Shown in pieces: positions 61,922-64,000 of a stretch of 64,000 nucleotides of DNA. A program made the translations under genes and the position numbers. Each line of letters starts with the position of its first letter. The first letter of the stretch is position 1. The DNA is from Dryocola sp032051265 (GTDB lineage Bacteria; Pseudomonadota; Gammaproteobacteria; Enterobacterales; Enterobacteriaceae): the NCBI GenBank assembly GCA_032051265.1, contig DAMBYU010000004.1, positions 310,001 to 374,000 of the forward strand. Direction: 5' to 3'. A model generated the notes under the pieces. The model saw only the letters and a program-made list of their open reading frames with translations, ran no database searches and was not told where the DNA came from.

Positions 61922-63295
61922 TTAAACTTTGACTGACTTCGCGCTTCGCTGAGTTTTAATCCAGTAGCCGATGCCGAGGATCACCACCCAGACCGGAATC
62001 AGCCACACTGAAATCGCCATGCCGGGCGTAATCACCATAATCACCAGAATGCCTACCATAAAGAGCAGGCAGATCCAGTTACCCAGCGGATAGAGCAGCG
62101 CCGGGAAGCGAGTTTTCACGCCCTGCAGATCTTTCTTACGGCGGAATTTAATGTGCGCAAGGCTAATCATTGCCCAGTTAATCACCAATGCCGAAACCAC
62201 TAGCGCCATCAGTAAGCCGAAGGCTTCTCCGGGCATTAAGTAGTTAATCAGTACGCACAGCGCGGTCGTAACGGCTGAAACCAGAATCGTGCCTACCGGA
62301 ACGCCGCGTTTATCAACCTTGAGCAGTGCCTTAGGCGCGTTGCCTTGTTGCGCAAGGCCGAACAGCATGCGGCTGTTACAGTAAACGCAGCTATTGTAGA
62401 CCGACAGGGCCGCCGTCAGGATCACCACGTTCAGCGCGTTAGCGACCAGAGAATCCCCCAGCTCATGGAAGATAAGCACGAACGGGCTGGTGTCTGCGGT
62501 CACGCGTGTCCATGGCATCAGTGAAAGCAACACGGCCAGTGAACCCACATAGAAGATCAGAATGCGGTAGATAACCTGGTTGGTCGCTTTAGGAATGCTG
62601 ATCTCCGGGTTATCCGCTTCAGCGGCGGTGATACCTACCAGCTCCAGGCCGCCGAACGAGAACATAATGATCGCCATCATCATCACCAGCCCCGTCATAC
62701 CGTGCGGCAGGAAACCGCCTTGTTCCCAGAGGTTGCGCACCGTTGCCTGAGGACCTGCGCTGTCGCTAAACAGCAGCCAGCCGCCGAAGAGGATCATGGC
62801 CACCACGGCGACCACCTTGATGATGGCGAACCAGAACTCCATCTCCCCGAACACTTTGACATTGGTGAGGTTGATGGCGTTGATAAGCACAAAGAAAACG
62901 GCGGCGGAAACCCAGGTTGGGATCTCAGGCCACCAGAACTGAACGTATTTCCCGACGGCGGTCAGTTCTGCCATCGCAACCAGAACATAAAGAACCCAGT
63001 AGTTCCAGCCGGAAGCAAAACCGGCAAATCCGCCCCAGTATTTATAGGCAAAATGGCTGAAAGAACCGGCGACCGGCTCTTCAACAACCATTTCGCCAAG
63101 CTGGCGCATAATTAAAAAGGCGATAAACCCTGCGATAGCGTAGCCGAGAATAATGCCCGGACCCGCGGACTGAATGACGGAGGCACTGCCCAGAAACAGG
63201 CCCGTCCCGATAGCTCCACCCAGCGCGATGAGCTGAATATGGCGGTTTTTAAGGCCGCGCTTTAGCGTGTCGCCGCCTTGCTGTTGACCATCCAT
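61922..63295 (-). CDS. aroP: Aromatic amino acid permease AroP
   Basis: APC-family proton symporter for Phe, Tyr and Trp. 457 aa as in E. coli, 12 membrane segments. GGAIGTGLFLGSASVIQSAG is the first-helix substrate motif of the family, followed by GEMVVEEPVAGSFSHFAYKY. Upstream lies a TyrR double box (63344-63384), which fits TyrR repression. Confidence 0.98.
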   Translation of the reverse strand: MDGQQQGGDTLKRGLKNRHIQLIALGGAIGTGLFLGSASVIQSAGPGIILGYAIAGFIAFLIMRQLGEMVVEEPVAGSFSHFAYKYWGGFAGFASGWNYWVLYVLVAMAELTAVGKYVQFWWPEIPTWVSAAVFFVLINAINLTNVKVFGEMEFWFAIIKVVAVVAMILFGGWLLFSDSAGPQATVRNLWEQGGFLPHGMTGLVMMMAIIMFSFGGLELVGITAAEADNPEISIPKATNQVIYRILIFYVGSLAVLLSLMPWTRVTADTSPFVLIFHELGDSLVANALNVVILTAALSVYNSCVYCNSRMLFGLAQQGNAPKALLKVDKRGVPVGTILVSAVTTALCVLINYLMPGEAFGLLMALVVSALVINWAMISLAHIKFRRKKDLQGVKTRFPALLYPLGNWICLLFMVGILVIMVITPGMAISVWLIPVWVVILGIGYWIKTQRSAKSVKV

Positions 63296-63343
63296 CGTTA
63301 AACCTCGTGATTGTGATTGTTTTTATACGCTCGTAGCGGCGTG

Positions 63344-63384
63344 TGTAATTTTGCAATGCCGTAAGGTGTAGTCTTTTTTTTACG
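63344..63384 (-). promoter_or_regulatory. Paired TyrR boxes upstream of aroP
   Basis: A strong box TGTAGT-N6-TTTACG at 63367-63384 (consensus TGTAAA-N6-TTTACA) and a weaker one, TGTAAT-N6-ATGCCG, at 63344-63361. They are spaced 23 bp start to start, like strong/weak pairs at other TyrR targets, and lie 49-89 bp before the aroP start. Confidence 0.7.
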
Positions 63385-63800
63385 GTTGTTAATTGCACTA
63401 TTTTGCGTTGTGGACTACCGCAGCGCCAAGAATAGTGGTAAGCGCCAGCATTTGCACCTGCTTTCTTTTATTGCCATGACGAGTTGGATAAAAAGAAACC
63501 AACCGTAAATAAGCGCCCGTGTTCTACCGCCGGGTTATTTCCCGATCCCGGGGGGTATTTACGAATTTATATTCATATATAAAGGGGTTGAATCGGTTCA
63601 GATTGTCAGAAAATTGAAAGAGCGCGCTTTTATAAAAGTTAAATCTGCCACTTTGGGAGTAATCATAAGTTTTGTGCAAGGTTACATGTTTGAAACGTTA
63701 TATCTGTGATGTTGTTAAAAAGTGCCCGCTTTACTGATTTCAATCAAAACCAATATGGACAGAAGGTGAATACTTTGTTACTTTAGCGTCACGAATGTGA
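63385..63800. other. aroP-pdhR divergent intergenic region
   Basis: About 415 bp without a coding ORF, A/T-rich in its right half. It should hold the aroP and pdhR promoters; I cannot fix them. No terminator, repeat or RNA gene is visible. Confidence 0.6.
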
Positions 63801-63817
63801 AATTGGTCATACCAATT
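63801..63817. promoter_or_regulatory. PdhR operator
   Basis: AATTGGTCATACCAATT, a perfect palindrome around a 3-bp centre and an exact match to the PdhR consensus ATTGGT-N3-ACCAAT. It lies 32 bp before the pdhR start, so pyruvate-controlled autorepression is expected. Confidence 0.92.
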
Positions 63818-63848
63818 GACTCCGGGCTAATGGCAGAGAAAAGGAAGA

Positions 63849-64000
63849 ATGGCCTACAGCAAAATTCGCCAACCTAAATTATCCGATGTGATTGAGCAGC
63901 AGTTGGAGTTTCTTATCCTTGAAGGAACCTTGCGTCCCGGCGAAAAACTCCCACCCGAGCGCGAACTGGCAAAACAGTTTGACGTTTCTCGTCCTTCACT
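63849..64000 (+). CDS. pdhR: Pyruvate dehydrogenase operon regulator PdhR, N-terminus only
   Basis: First 50 codons ([20 protein letters not shown]...) of the GntR/FadR-type repressor of pdhR-aceEF-lpd, cut by the window end. The winged HTH start ([20 protein letters not shown]) is complete. AGGAA lies 5-9 nt before the ATG. Confidence 0.96.

Noticed and set aside
1..64000. CRISPR arrays, tRNA or rRNA genes, insertion sequences, prophage genes
   Set aside because: I looked for regularly spaced repeats, CCA-ended cloverleafs, transposase motifs and phage modules and saw none; the gene order is unbroken chromosomal synteny apart from the GH43 cassette.

Overview
This window is chromosomal DNA from a member of the Enterobacteriaceae. 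Gene order follows the 1-3 minute region of the Escherichia coli chromosome almost gene for gene: rapA-polB-araDABC-yabI-thiQPB-sgrR/sgrST-setA-leuDCBAL-leuO-ilvIH-cra-mraZ to lpxC-secM-secA-mutT-yacG-zapD-coaE-guaC-hofCB-ppdD-nadC-ampDE-aroP-pdhR. Protein sequences differ enough from E. coli and Salmonella (for example HofC, the C-terminal part of SecM, and SgrT) that I place it elsewhere in the family, perhaps near Enterobacter, Cronobacter, Kosakonia or Cedecea. I cannot name a genus from the sequence alone. I see no rRNA, tRNA, CRISPR array, prophage, insertion sequence or plasmid-type gene.

Region by region. 1-5.0 kb: the cut-off rapA and the SOS polymerase gene polB. 5.0-10.2 kb: the arabinose operon araBAD, with araC divergent and a complete E. 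coli-like regulatory region (araI1/I2, O1, O2, CRP). 10.2-14.4 kb: DedA protein YabI and the thiamin ABC importer thiBPQ behind a TPP riboswitch. 14.4-17.7 kb: the sugar-phosphate stress module sgrR / SgrS-SgrT / setA. 17.7-26.9 kb: leucine and branched-chain synthesis (leuLABCD, leuO, ilvIH). 27.0-28.0 kb: cra. 28.5-46.4 kb: the full division and cell wall (dcw) cluster of 16 co-oriented genes, mraZ to lpxC, many overlapping by 1-14 nt. 46.4-50.3 kb: a DUF721/DciA-like gene on the opposite strand, then secM-secA. 50.3-59.4 kb: mutT, yacG-zapD-coaE, guaC, the type IV pilus-like hofBC-ppdD set, nadC and ampDE. 59.4-61.8 kb: an accessory two-gene cassette (GPH-family sugar symporter plus cytoplasmic GH43 glycosidase) inserted between ampE and aroP. 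61.9-64.0 kb: aroP, then the start of pdhR.

Nothing here is clearly a wholly new system. The points most worth a second look are: the DciA-like helicase-loader relative kept between lpxC and secM; the GH43/GPH cassette with possible AraC-type sites at its 5' end, which could join it to the araBAD regulon; a perfect 10-bp inverted repeat upstream of leuO; an undescribed short Leu/Ile-containing ORF overlapping a perfect hairpin just upstream of ilvI; and a compact araD-polB junction where the araBAD terminator, a polB -10 element and a LexA box are packed into about 55 bp. Two ERIC repeats (one full, one truncated) are also present. All functional calls rest on recognising families and comparing with remembered E. 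coli proteins; no search was run.
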